DNA from: JANMJD01 sp963828405
Lineage (GTDB): Bacteria; Actinomycetota; Acidimicrobiia; Acidimicrobiales; Ilumatobacteraceae
Direction: 5' to 3'
Assembly: GCA_963828405.1 (NCBI GenBank)
Contig: CAWHEG010000019.1
Span: 1-7,544, forward strand
DNA: 7,544 nucleotides
In this document: one piece after another, positions 1-6,592 of the stretch
Layout of the letters: every line of letters starts with the position of its first letter
Position numbering within the stretch: the first letter of the stretch is position 1
The notes under the pieces: model-generated
What the model was told of the DNA's origin: nothing
Seen by the model: the letters and a program-made list of their open reading frames with translations, nothing else
Database searches by the model: none
Translations under genes and position numbers: made by a program

Positions 1-67
1 CGGAGCGAACGAGGTGGCCGCCTCTTGTCAGCCCCAGCTGCGCACCGAACAGCAACCGCTGGGTGCT

Positions 68-697
68 TCAGCAGTCGCCGGTGGGTGGGACGAAGCGTTC
101 CGTCACGCTGCCGATCGTTGCTCGGTCGGCGTCGACGTAGTCGGTGAGGATGTCGAGCACCCAGTCGGTGGGGACGCGGATGTCCACCGGTTCCGAGCCG
201 GGGCCCGACCAAGTTCGTAGCGAGTGCGTGAGGATCGGCCCGCCGAGGCGCTGGGTGCGGATGCGATACCCAGCGACACCTGGCGGAGGGTCTCCCGGCC
301 AACGCCACGACACCACCCAGCCCTGCGACGGCGTCGGACAGCTCACCTCGTACTCCACCGGGGCCGGCACCAGGAGCGCCGACGCGGCCGAACCACCTGT
401 GGGCACCTCCGCAGAGGTAGGAGTTGACGACGTGGTCGAACTGGGTGCAGCCGCCGGCGCCACCGTGACCGTGGGAGTGATTGTCTTGGCGAGGCGGTCC
501 CCCACGGTCGACGACAGCGCCGGCAGGATCGACACGAACGCAAGAAATCCGACCGTGATACCCGCCAACCGAACGAACGGATTGCCCAGCAGGTCAGCGA
601 GGAACGGCTTGGACTTCGTGGAAGCGTTGGGCTCAGCCCATCGAGGGGCAGTCGCCGCAGCACGGCGTCGTCGGGTTTGTGCAGTCGTCAGCCTCAT
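68..697 (-). CDS. Single-pass membrane protein with Ser/Thr/Pro linker and extracytoplasmic C-terminal domain, family unknown
   Basis: Not recognised as a named family. Counting from the longest possible start (GTG at 721, 217 residues), the protein has an Arg-rich N-terminus (RRRR at 17-20), one hydrophobic helix at about 49-69, a Ser/Thr/Pro/Ala-rich linker at about 80-120 and a C-terminal domain at about 121-217. The positive N-terminus before the helix suggests N-in topology, placing the C-terminal domain outside the membrane. That domain is Trp- and beta-rich (SWRWPGD, GYRIRTQ) and has two cysteines, C128 and the last residue C217, which could form a disulfide closing the domain. A fibronectin-III-like sandwich is possible but only a guess. 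I chose the ATG at 697 (209 residues) because it shortens the overlap with the upstream NERD gene; neither start has a clear Shine-Dalgarno site. It overlaps that gene by 65 nt, so the two are probably co-transcribed, or are one gene split by a frameshift. Confidence 0.72.
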   Translation of the reverse strand: MRLTTAQTRRRRAAATAPRWAEPNASTKSKPFLADLLGNPFVRLAGITVGFLAFVSILPALSSTVGDRLAKTITPTVTVAPAAAPSSTTSSTPTSAEVPTGGSAASALLVPAPVEYEVSCPTPSQGWVVSWRWPGDPPPGVAGYRIRTQRLGGPILTHSLRTWSGPGSEPVDIRVPTDWVLDILTDYVDADRATIGSVTERFVPPTGDC

Positions 698-1346
698 CTT
701 CGGTACTGGATGACGGAACACGTACGGCTCGGCTTGGGCCGGAACTGGCAGCGGTCAACTGCGGCCGCTGGGCGGGAGTTGTTTGGAACACCGCCTGCAC
801 CGCCCGGGACACGGTGGCCGTGTCACACACCGGACCCGCTCCACGGACCGCGACCGGAAGCGCCGCTGGGCTGCACACCGTGACGCCGTCGAACTCGAAC
901 GACGACGACGGCAGCGACGGGGCGATGATGCACATCACCGGTACGACGGGACACCCGATCCGTTCCTCGGCCGACGAGGCGAGCCATCGAACCGTTGCGA
1001 ACTTGGATCGCAGCGGACGGTTGGCAACCCAGAGCGAGTCGGCGCCCCGGCCGCGGCCACGCGTGACTGCGGCCGAATAGTTCTTGGTGTCGACCATCCA
1101 CACGCCGGAGGGGCCGACGACGAGGTGATCGATGTTCGCCGCCGACGACGGAACGCGCAGGTCGTGGAACACCACGTAGTCGGGCGGCAGTGCGTCGAGC
1201 ACCGCGGCCACAACCCGCTCCCCGGCCGCGCCGCGTTCGAAGTCGTTTGCGACCTTGTCGAGCCGCCGCGCCTTCGCCCGCAGCTGCTCGGCGCGATCAT
1301 CCGCTGACTGCCCCGCCGGCACCCGCCCGACCATAGCCGTCGACAT
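633..1346 (-). CDS. NERD (nuclease-related domain) protein, soluble
   Basis: A 237-residue protein with a NERD domain at about residues 36-140. NERD is a nuclease-like fold related to PD-(D/E)xK enzymes and is found in proteins thought to process DNA. The expected acidic and lysine positions are visible: G42-E43 in the first helix, D73 in NIDHLVVG, and D86-T-K88 in VDTKNY, so the putative active site looks intact. No membrane helix or signal peptide is seen, so it is predicted cytosolic. After about residue 188 the sequence becomes low-complexity (Ser/Thr/Pro/Ala) and ends in a cysteine cluster (C222, C229, C230, C233). The ATG at 1346 is the first in frame; no strong ribosome site precedes it. 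It is the first gene leftward of the divergent spacer. Its last 20 codons overlap the start of the next gene in another frame, so the Cys-rich tail could be an artefact of a frameshift. The domain call is solid; substrate and role are unknown. Confidence 0.88.
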   Translation of the reverse strand: MSTAMVGRVPAGQSADDRAEQLRAKARRLDKVANDFERGAAGERVVAAVLDALPPDYVVFHDLRVPSSAANIDHLVVGPSGVWMVDTKNYSAAVTRGRGRGADSLWVANRPLRSKFATVRWLASSAEERIGCPVVPVMCIIAPSLPSSSFEFDGVTVCSPAALPVAVRGAGPVCDTATVSRAVQAVFQTTPAQRPQLTAASSGPSRAVRVPSSSTEDEADDCTNPTTPCCGDCPSMG

Positions 1347-1373
1347 CCGCGGGATCGACTGATCGCGACCGGA

Positions 1374-1389
1374 TCACCCAGACGGGTGA
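1374..1389. promoter_or_regulatory. Palindrome 1 in divergent spacer (probable operator)
   Basis: TCACCC-AGAC-GGGTGA is a perfect 6-bp inverted repeat with a 4-nt centre. It lies 28 bp upstream of the NERD start at 1346 and matches the core of the palindrome at 1425-1452 at 14 of 16 positions, with both arms identical. Repetition of the same dyad in a divergent promoter region is typical of operators for a dimeric regulator. No regulator gene is encoded in the window, so the binding protein is unknown. Confidence 0.55.
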
Positions 1390-1397
1390 GATGACAG

Positions 1398-1426
1398 TTG
1401 ACCGTGATCACGTCGGCGAAAATCGT
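1398..1426 (+). promoter_or_regulatory. Possible rightward promoter for the Excalibur-NERD pair
   Basis: TTGACC at 1398-1403 resembles a sigma-70-type -35 hexamer. A 17-nt spacer leads to AATCGT at 1421-1426, a poor match to TANNNT. The placement between the two large palindromes is what makes it plausible; the -10 match alone would not. The spacer contains another perfect palindrome, GTGATCAC (1404-1411). Confidence 0.25.
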
Positions 1427-1452
1427 GCATTCACCCGAACGGGTGAATGCAC
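1425..1452. promoter_or_regulatory. Palindrome 2 in divergent spacer, 12-bp arms (probable operator)
   Basis: The arms are GTGCATTCACCC (1425-1436) and GGGTGAATGCAC (1441-1452), a perfect 12-bp inverted repeat around a GAAC centre. Its inner part is the same TCACCC-N4-GGGTGA dyad seen at 1374-1389. It sits about 80 bp upstream of the Excalibur gene start and just downstream of a TTGACC hexamer (1398-1403) that could be a -35 element, so binding here could block rightward transcription. If transcribed it could also form a tight hairpin with a 4-nt loop, but no U-tract follows, so an intrinsic terminator is unlikely. Confidence 0.6.
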
Positions 1453-1523
1453 CGAATCACGTGACTTTGTGCCGCCCGAGTGCTGGACTGTTGATCGAGC
1501 GGCAAGGCGGTTGCTGCGGAATC

Positions 1524-1527
1524 GGAG
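1524..1527 (+). promoter_or_regulatory. Ribosome binding site deciding the Excalibur gene start
   Basis: GGAG lies 5 nt upstream of the ATG at 1533. It supports that ATG over the upstream in-frame TTG at 1398, whose extra 45 residues would run through both the -10 area and the large palindrome. Confidence 0.6.
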
Positions 1528-1532
1528 TACTC

Positions 1533-2180
1533 ATGAGCGGATGGGAACCTCCCCGGGCGGGCGGAGAGAGTCAGGTTTCGTTTTCGCCCCGCGAGGTGCC
1601 GGGGGTGTGGTGGAAGCGGCGCTATCGGCGGTTACCGGTCTGGACGTGGGGAGTCGGCGGGGTGATTGCCTTTGGTGTGATCGGGAGCGCGTTCGACCAG
1701 CCAACCAGCGACGCGGGAGCGATCGAGGGCGAGCGGGCAAGCATGGCGGTCGTGACCGCGACGGATGTACCCGAGCCCTCGCAAGCCCAGACGACGGTGC
1801 CGGCGCCAACGGAAGCCGTGACGACGATGCCCGTCCCGACGCAGGCCCCAGCGCCGGTGATCACGCAGCCGCCGGTCACCTTGCCACCCACCACGACACA
1901 GGCGCCTGCCACGACGCTGCCGTCGACCACGACGCAGCCTCCCACGACTACGACGCAGCCTCCCCCTCCCTCACCCCCACCGACCACTGTCGCCGTTCAG
2001 CAGTTCCTCCCAGCGAATGACTGCGACCCGAACTACTCGGGTTGCGTGCCGATCGCATCCGACGTGGATTGTGCTGGCGGGAAGGGCAACGGCCCCGCCT
2101 ACGTGCAGGGCCCGGTACGGGTGATCGGTAGCGACATCTACGGCCTCGACCGAGACGGCAACGGAGTCGGCTGCGAGTGA
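1533..2180 (+). CDS. Membrane-anchored Excalibur (calcium-binding) domain protein
   Basis: A 215-residue protein. A basic stretch (KRRYRR at 28-33) precedes one membrane helix at about 36-53. Then come a long Thr/Pro/Gln linker (about 80-152, with TTTQPP-type repeats) and a C-terminal Excalibur domain at about 162-215. The domain shows paired cysteines (C164, C171, C180, C214) and the closing calcium-loop motif DRDGNGVGCE with D206, D208 and N210 as likely ligands. Excalibur is an extracellular calcium-binding region in bacterial surface proteins and is also found attached to secreted nucleases. The basic side before the helix implies N-in, so the linker reaches across the cell wall and displays the domain outside. 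The start is set by GGAG at 1524-1527. The gene ends in a 4-nt overlap with the membrane NERD gene, so the two are very likely one operon and translationally coupled. Confidence 0.87.
   Translation: MSGWEPPRAGGESQVSFSPREVPGVWWKRRYRRLPVWTWGVGGVIAFGVIGSAFDQPTSDAGAIEGERASMAVVTATDVPEPSQAQTTVPAPTEAVTTMPVPTQAPAPVITQPPVTLPPTTTQAPATTLPSTTTQPPTTTTQPPPPSPPPTTVAVQQFLPANDCDPNYSGCVPIASDVDCAGGKGNGPAYVQGPVRVIGSDIYGLDRDGNGVGCE
1929..1964 (+). repeat. Short direct repeat within the Thr/Pro linker coding sequence
   Basis: The 15-mer ACGACGCAGCCTCCC occurs at 1929-1943 and exactly again at 1950-1964, a 21-nt (7-codon) period encoding TTQPP-type units. The 21-nt period keeps the frame, so copy number could change linker length without breaking the gene. 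It is a coding microsatellite-like element and not a mobile or CRISPR repeat. Confidence 0.6.
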
Positions 2181-3265
2181 CTCACGCGCACCAGCAACCC
2201 CCTGCCCGCAAGTCACGTGCTGTACCCAGGCCCAGCTCAGTTCGCGCCTGGCGGCGAACCCTCGAGCTCGGCAGTGATCGAAGGGCGGGTATCAACTCTC
2301 GCCAGCTCATTCTTCAGCGACACCGTGATCTACTTCGTCGGCGCTGGCAGGTTTTCGGCGGAGTTGTCCTCCTCGGCGCGGCGCAATGCATCGCAGCGAA
2401 GACGTTGCTCTGGGACAATGTCGCGGACTATGCGGTCGGCGCGCTGGCTGTCGCAACTCTGTGGACGTGGCATGCGCTCCTGACGACGGTCGATGGTCTC
2501 GCCCACAAGCGCCTCGGAATCATGGGCGAGCAATGGACTGCAGCTGAACTGCGCAAACTTCGGCGTCAGGGATGGCGTTTCGCAAACCACATCATGCTCG
2601 AGCGCAGCGATATCGACCACGTGTTGCTCGGTGCCAATGGCTTCTTTGCGATCGACTCAAAGTACCGATCCGACTGGACCGAGCAAACCGACTGGCTCGA
2701 CGGGCACGCCCACGCGGCCCGCCGGCAGGCGAAGAAGCTCCAGCCCCGCATCGGCATGAATGGCCCATCGGTGAGACCGATTGTCGTCATGTGGGGCCAC
2801 AATCTCGACGGGCGGTACTCCACAGCCTTCGAACACGCAGGTGTTCTCTTCTGCCCCGGCAATCAGCTCGTGGACCATTTGGTCGGGTTATCACCCGTAG
2901 CTGATCAGCGGACGATCGAGGACGCCTTCTCTCGACTCGGCCAGTACGTGGCGAAGCGGGATGTTGGCGAGGCGCGAGACTTTGGGCCGGTCGTGCGCTC
3001 GGCGGGTGATCACTTCAACGATGTTCTGATCGCCATCCTCGCGGCGTCAACGACGTTCGTCGTCATGGTTATCCCAATCAAGCTTCCTCCGACGACCGTC
3101 TGGAGCGTCGCCATCGGGTTGGGCTTGATTGCAGGAGCAGTTGCGACTCGACGCCGACACTCATCGAACACTCGGGTCCAACGAGTCACTGCTGCGATCA
3201 TTTCGACAGCTGGTGGCTGGTGCGCAGTAGTTGCCATCGTCTTGGTCATCGCACTGTTGACCTGA
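2177..3265 (+). CDS. Five-helix membrane protein with internal NERD (nuclease-related) domain
   Basis: A 362-residue protein beginning at GTG in the sequence GTGA, where TGA is the stop of the preceding Excalibur gene; GGAG at 2163-2166 lies 10 nt upstream. A basic N-terminal tail (about 1-56) is followed by two membrane helices (about 58-78 and 84-104), a NERD domain (about 112-235), then three more helices (about 283-303, 307-325 and 338-361). NERD signature residues are present: G117-E118, D145/D147 in SDIDHVLLG, D160-S-K162 in AIDSKYR, and Q184. With the basic N-terminus inside, the NERD loop between helices 2 and 3 falls in the cytoplasm, so this is a membrane-tethered cytosolic nuclease-like domain. 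It differs from the NERD protein across the spacer in length and membrane content, so the two are not a simple recent duplication. Codon use seems a little less GC-rich than its neighbours by eye. Domain call strong; function unknown. Confidence 0.88.
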   Translation: MTHAHQQPPARKSRAVPRPSSVRAWRRTLELGSDRRAGINSRQLILQRHRDLLRRRWQVFGGVVLLGAAQCIAAKTLLWDNVADYAVGALAVATLWTWHALLTTVDGLAHKRLGIMGEQWTAAELRKLRRQGWRFANHIMLERSDIDHVLLGANGFFAIDSKYRSDWTEQTDWLDGHAHAARRQAKKLQPRIGMNGPSVRPIVVMWGHNLDGRYSTAFEHAGVLFCPGNQLVDHLVGLSPVADQRTIEDAFSRLGQYVAKRDVGEARDFGPVVRSAGDHFNDVLIAILAASTTFVVMVIPIKLPPTTVWSVAIGLGLIAGAVATRRRHSSNTRVQRVTAAIISTAGGWCAVVAIVLVIALLT

Positions 3266-3455
3266 CGGAAGCGCCACTCCTGATCGACGCTGGATAGGTC
3301 CTGCCGGGGGCGATGACTCGATCGACGTTGTTCAACGTTGCCGATTCTGAGCCGCGAACTCCGTGAGTGACGGATCGCTCCACGCCGAGGTAGCCCGTCG
3401 CCAGGTTGGAGACGCCGTGAGGGCGCCGGTCGATCTCGGCAGGCGATTGCCGGCA
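3266..3455. other. Convergent intergenic spacer with no gene
   Basis: This 190-bp stretch separates the plus-strand NERD gene from the minus-strand nuclease-helicase gene; both end here. Two weak dyads are visible. ACGTTG-TT-CAACGT (3325-3338) has a 2-nt centre, too tight for a normal RNA hairpin. CGGCA-N6-TGCCG (3437-3452) starts 3 nt beyond the helicase stop. Neither is followed by a T-run, so I do not call an intrinsic terminator, and no supported small ORF is seen. Confidence 0.5.
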
Positions 3456-6400
3456 TCACGCCACCGCGGCAGCGGCGAACTCAGCGAACAGGTCCGCTGG
3501 CAATCGATGCTCCAGCTTCCAGGTGATCGCTATCGGCCGTTCGCCTTCGTGGCTCACGTAGGTCGCTGGGCCGAGGAACCAGAAGGCTCGGTCGCTGGCG
3601 CTCACCCGAGCGAACAGCATCACCTTCGTGACTTGCTCGGCCTGGGTCACGTAGCGCTGGCCGGTCGGGCTCGCCAACGATGTCACCGACTGGGACTCCC
3701 AATGGATCAGGTCGCGGCTGATCGCGTAGTCGCGGTACCTCGTCGTCGGGGAGAAGTCGCCGCTCGACTTGTCGAGAGTGAACGCCAGCAGGTCGGTCTC
3801 GGCCTGCGGCAGCCACTTCACGCCGCTGTCCCACCGTGGCGGCAGCACCTTGTCGCCGTCGCCGAACGCCGCCTGGATCTCCCGCCGCGTGTACTTCGCA
3901 TGGACCGTGAGTGGCACGTCGCCGCTGTCATCGAGCGGAACCTGCACGTGACTCACGTTCGCAGCCAGCACTCCAAGCAACTCCACCAGTTCGGCACGCA
4001 CGTCGACGTGCGCCCACAGCTCGGCCAGCGCGGCATCGAGCGTGGCCGGTGCCTGCTGATGGAACAGTGACGCCACCAACATTCTCAGCAACCGCCGGTC
4101 CCACTCGGGCAAGGTCGCAACGTCCGGCGGCCGCTCGCCCGACACCAGCCAGGTGTAGCCACGCAGCCGCTCGTCATCGTCCACATGCAGCAGGCGACCG
4201 ACCGCTCGTAGGAACGTCGGCTCGTACTCACGCTCATCCGCCGGCCGAGTGAGGAAGCCGGCGGCTCGGCGAAGCTCGGTCCAACTCCGGTTCGTGCCGT
4301 ACACGTCGTCGAGGTCGAGGCCGCTCTCGGCGAGGAAGCGGGCCAGGCCGACGTCGCCGATCGACCGCAACTCATCGACCCGCTGCGGCCAGTTGCTCGG
4401 CACCGCCGACTTGATGCTGGCGAGCACGACGTCGCGGGCCACCGGGTCAAGTTCGAGATGGCAGCCTGCCGGCAGGAACGGGAAGTCGCGCTCGATGTGC
4501 CGCTGCAGGTCTGCACGAGAACCGCCGAGCAGCGCTCGATACTTCAGATCGAAGCGAAACTCCTTGCGGTGCAGGCCGACGAAATCGAGCACGGTGCACA
4601 TCGCCTTGCGGTCGGTTCGCCGCAGGCCGCGGCCCAACTGCTGGAGGAACAGCGTTGCGCTCTCGGTCGGCCGAAGCATCAACAGCGTGTCGACGCTCGG
4701 CACGTCGACACCCTCGTTGAACAGGTCGACGGCGAACACCACCGCCAAGCGACCGTCGCGCAGATCACGGAGCGCCTGGAGTCGTTCCGTCTCTGGCGAC
4801 TCGCCCCACACCGCCTGCGCCGCGATGCCGTGCCGGTTGAACTGCTCGCTCATGAACCGGGCGTGATCGACCCCAACACAGAAGCCCAGCGCCCGCATGT
4901 TGGCCGGGTCACCGACACGCCGACGGATCTGCTCGATGATCTGGCCGACCCACACATGGTTCGCCGTGTACACGTTCGTCAGCTCGCCGACGTCGTAGCC
5001 GGTCCCACGCCGGAACGGCACGTCCCGCAAGTCGAGACCGTCGTGGATGCCGTAGTAGGCGAACGGCACGAGGTACTGCTGATCGATCGCATCCCAGACC
5101 CGCAGCTCGGCCGAGATCCGACCATCGAAGAAGCGCAACACGTCGAGACCGTCGGCACGTTCGGGCGTCGCCGTCAGGCCGAGCAGCTCTCGCGGCTGGA
5201 GCCGACCGAGCAGCCGGGTGTAAGTGGGCGCCGCCGCATGGTGGAACTCATCGACGATCACCACATCGAAGTGATCAGGCTCGATCGACTCGACCCCCGC
5301 CGCACTCAAACTCTGGATCGACGCGAACACGTGCTCGAACTCGCGGGGCCGATGGCTCCCCACCCACAACTCACCGAACGCCGCGTCGTGCAGCGCGTGG
5401 CGGAATGTGGCCAGGCTCTGCTCGAGGATCTCCTGCCGGTGCGCCACGAACAGCAGCCGCGCCCGCGGGAGGTCTTGACGCAGGCGGCGGTAGTCCACCG
5501 CCGCCATCACCGTCTTGCCGGTACCAGTCGCTGAGGCCAGCAGGTTGCGGTGGTGGCCATGTGCTCTCGCTACTTCGATGCGTTCGAGCAGGCGCTCCTG
5601 GAACGGCTTCAGCATCAGTTCGGTGGGCGGGATGATCGTTGTTCGGCCGGTGTCATGTAAGGCCGTGCGTTGCCGGAACTCGTCGGGTTCGAACGGGACG
5701 AAGTCGCCGCCTTCCCAGTACGTCTCGAAGACTGCCGCCATGCGAGCGACGACGTCGGGGTTGCTGACGCCAGATAGGCGGACGTTCCACTCGAGCCCGG
5801 GGACCATCGCGCTGTGCGTCAGGTTCGACGAGCCGACGTACGCCGTCGAGTTGCCTCGGGCACGTTGGAAAATCCACGACTTGGCGTGGAGGCGGGTCGT
5901 TGTGTTGTCGTACGAGACGCGCACCTGGGCGCCGGTCTCGATGAGGGCTTCGAGCGCCTCCAGCTGCGTGCTGTTCGTGTAGGTCGTGGTGAGGAGGCGG
6001 ACCTGGCCACCATCGTCGATGTGGCGCTGGAGCTTGGGGAGCATCGGGCGGATCCCCGACAGGCGCACGAACGCCATCAACACGTCGATCCGCTGCGCAG
6101 ATGGGATCTCACCGATCAGCTCATGCAGAATCGTTGGCTCGCCGGGCGCATTCACGAGAAGCGTTGTGTCGAGCAGCGATGTGAGAGGACGACCGATCTC
6201 ACGGAACGAACCGTCGGGCTGTCGGCGTTCGATAGCCGCGAGCAGCGCCGCCGGCTCGGTCAGCCGCAGGTCGTCGACGGTGCCAGGCGCGTGTTGAGCG
6301 AGAACGGCGAGCAGGTCGTCGACGAGCGCGACGCCGGCGACGGCTCGGCTTTCGTCGTCGAGCGATTCCAGGACGATCGAGACGACCCGCCCGACATGCG

Positions 6401-6542
6401 CCGCGAGACGACTGGGAGCATCCGCCGTGCTGAGCCCGATCCGCTGCGCCCGAGTCGTCTCATCAAGGCTGTCGATTAACTGCCCAAGCGCGACCGTGAC
6501 CAGTTCCTCGTACAGACCAGGCGGCAACTGCTCCGACGACAT
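3456..6542 (-). CDS. PLD-type (HKD) nuclease - superfamily 2 helicase - DUF3427 fusion protein
   Basis: Numbering is from the longest start (GTG at 6572, 1038 residues). A helical N-terminal region (about 1-125) precedes a phospholipase-D-type nuclease domain (about 130-290) with H229-x-K231, GSSN 247-250 and downstream E261; the Asp of a full HKD motif is replaced by Q236. A DEAD/DEAH-like superfamily 2 helicase follows: Walker A ATGTGKT 348-354, DEFHH 441-445, TATP 467-470, FNEGVDVP 618-625 and QQLGRGLRR 644-652. The C-terminal part (about 700-1030) fits DUF3427, including HAKYTRREI near 891 and a WLPQAETD motif near 920. Length and order match the COG3886-COG1061-DUF3427 architecture. The likely role is ATP-driven DNA translocation coupled to cleavage, in restriction or phage defence. 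I prefer ATG 6542 because AGGA lies 7 nt upstream; GTG 6572 has AGAGG only 3 nt away. It follows the broken nuclease-like gene by 50 nt (20 nt from the GTG), probably as one operon. Confidence 0.93.
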   Translation of the reverse strand: MSSEQLPPGLYEELVTVALGQLIDSLDETTRAQRIGLSTADAPSRLAAHVGRVVSIVLESLDDESRAVAGVALVDDLLAVLAQHAPGTVDDLRLTEPAALLAAIERRQPDGSFREIGRPLTSLLDTTLLVNAPGEPTILHELIGEIPSAQRIDVLMAFVRLSGIRPMLPKLQRHIDDGGQVRLLTTTYTNSTQLEALEALIETGAQVRVSYDNTTTRLHAKSWIFQRARGNSTAYVGSSNLTHSAMVPGLEWNVRLSGVSNPDVVARMAAVFETYWEGGDFVPFEPDEFRQRTALHDTGRTTIIPPTELMLKPFQERLLERIEVARAHGHHRNLLASATGTGKTVMAAVDYRRLRQDLPRARLLFVAHRQEILEQSLATFRHALHDAAFGELWVGSHRPREFEHVFASIQSLSAAGVESIEPDHFDVVIVDEFHHAAAPTYTRLLGRLQPRELLGLTATPERADGLDVLRFFDGRISAELRVWDAIDQQYLVPFAYYGIHDGLDLRDVPFRRGTGYDVGELTNVYTANHVWVGQIIEQIRRRVGDPANMRALGFCVGVDHARFMSEQFNRHGIAAQAVWGESPETERLQALRDLRDGRLAVVFAVDLFNEGVDVPSVDTLLMLRPTESATLFLQQLGRGLRRTDRKAMCTVLDFVGLHRKEFRFDLKYRALLGGSRADLQRHIERDFPFLPAGCHLELDPVARDVVLASIKSAVPSNWPQRVDELRSIGDVGLARFLAESGLDLDDVYGTNRSWTELRRAAGFLTRPADEREYEPTFLRAVGRLLHVDDDERLRGYTWLVSGERPPDVATLPEWDRRLLRMLVASLFHQQAPATLDAALAELWAHVDVRAELVELLGVLAANVSHVQVPLDDSGDVPLTVHAKYTRREIQAAFGDGDKVLPPRWDSGVKWLPQAETDLLAFTLDKSSGDFSPTTRYRDYAISRDLIHWESQSVTSLASPTGQRYVTQAEQVTKVMLFARVSASDRAFWFLGPATYVSHEGERPIAITWKLEHRLPADLFAEFAAAAVA

Positions 6543-6549
6543 CAACCGA

Positions 6550-6553
6550 TCCT
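6550..6553 (-). promoter_or_regulatory. Ribosome binding site deciding the nuclease-helicase start
   Basis: AGGA on the minus strand, 7 nt upstream of ATG 6542. It favours the 1028-residue form over the 10-residue-longer form from GTG 6572, though the latter also has a purine-rich AGAGG close by. Confidence 0.45.
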
Positions 6554-6592
6554 GCCACGCCGCGAACTGCACGTGCCTCTGGCTGTATCCGA

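Noticed and set aside
1398..1532. N-terminal extension of the Excalibur protein from the TTG at 1398
   Set aside because: It would read through the 12-bp-arm palindrome and has no ribosome site, whereas ATG 1533 has GGAG 5 nt upstream.
1781..1990. Thr/Pro-linker repeats considered as a CRISPR or tandem-repeat array
   Set aside because: Repeats are short, degenerate and in frame with coding sequence; no spacers of constant length exist.
1391..2020. A 209-codon plus-strand open frame overlapping the Excalibur gene
   Set aside because: It runs through the palindrome cluster and the Thr/Pro linker in the wrong frame; the composition is Arg/Ala/Asp-His shadow sequence.
3325..3452. Intrinsic terminators in the convergent spacer
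   Set aside because: The dyads have short stems or a 2-nt centre and no T-run follows on either strand.
4458..5534. A 358-codon plus-strand open frame opposite the helicase
   Set aside because: It lies antisense within a gene with clear helicase motifs, is rich in Arg, His and Gln as expected from GC-rich antisense reading, and shows no domain.
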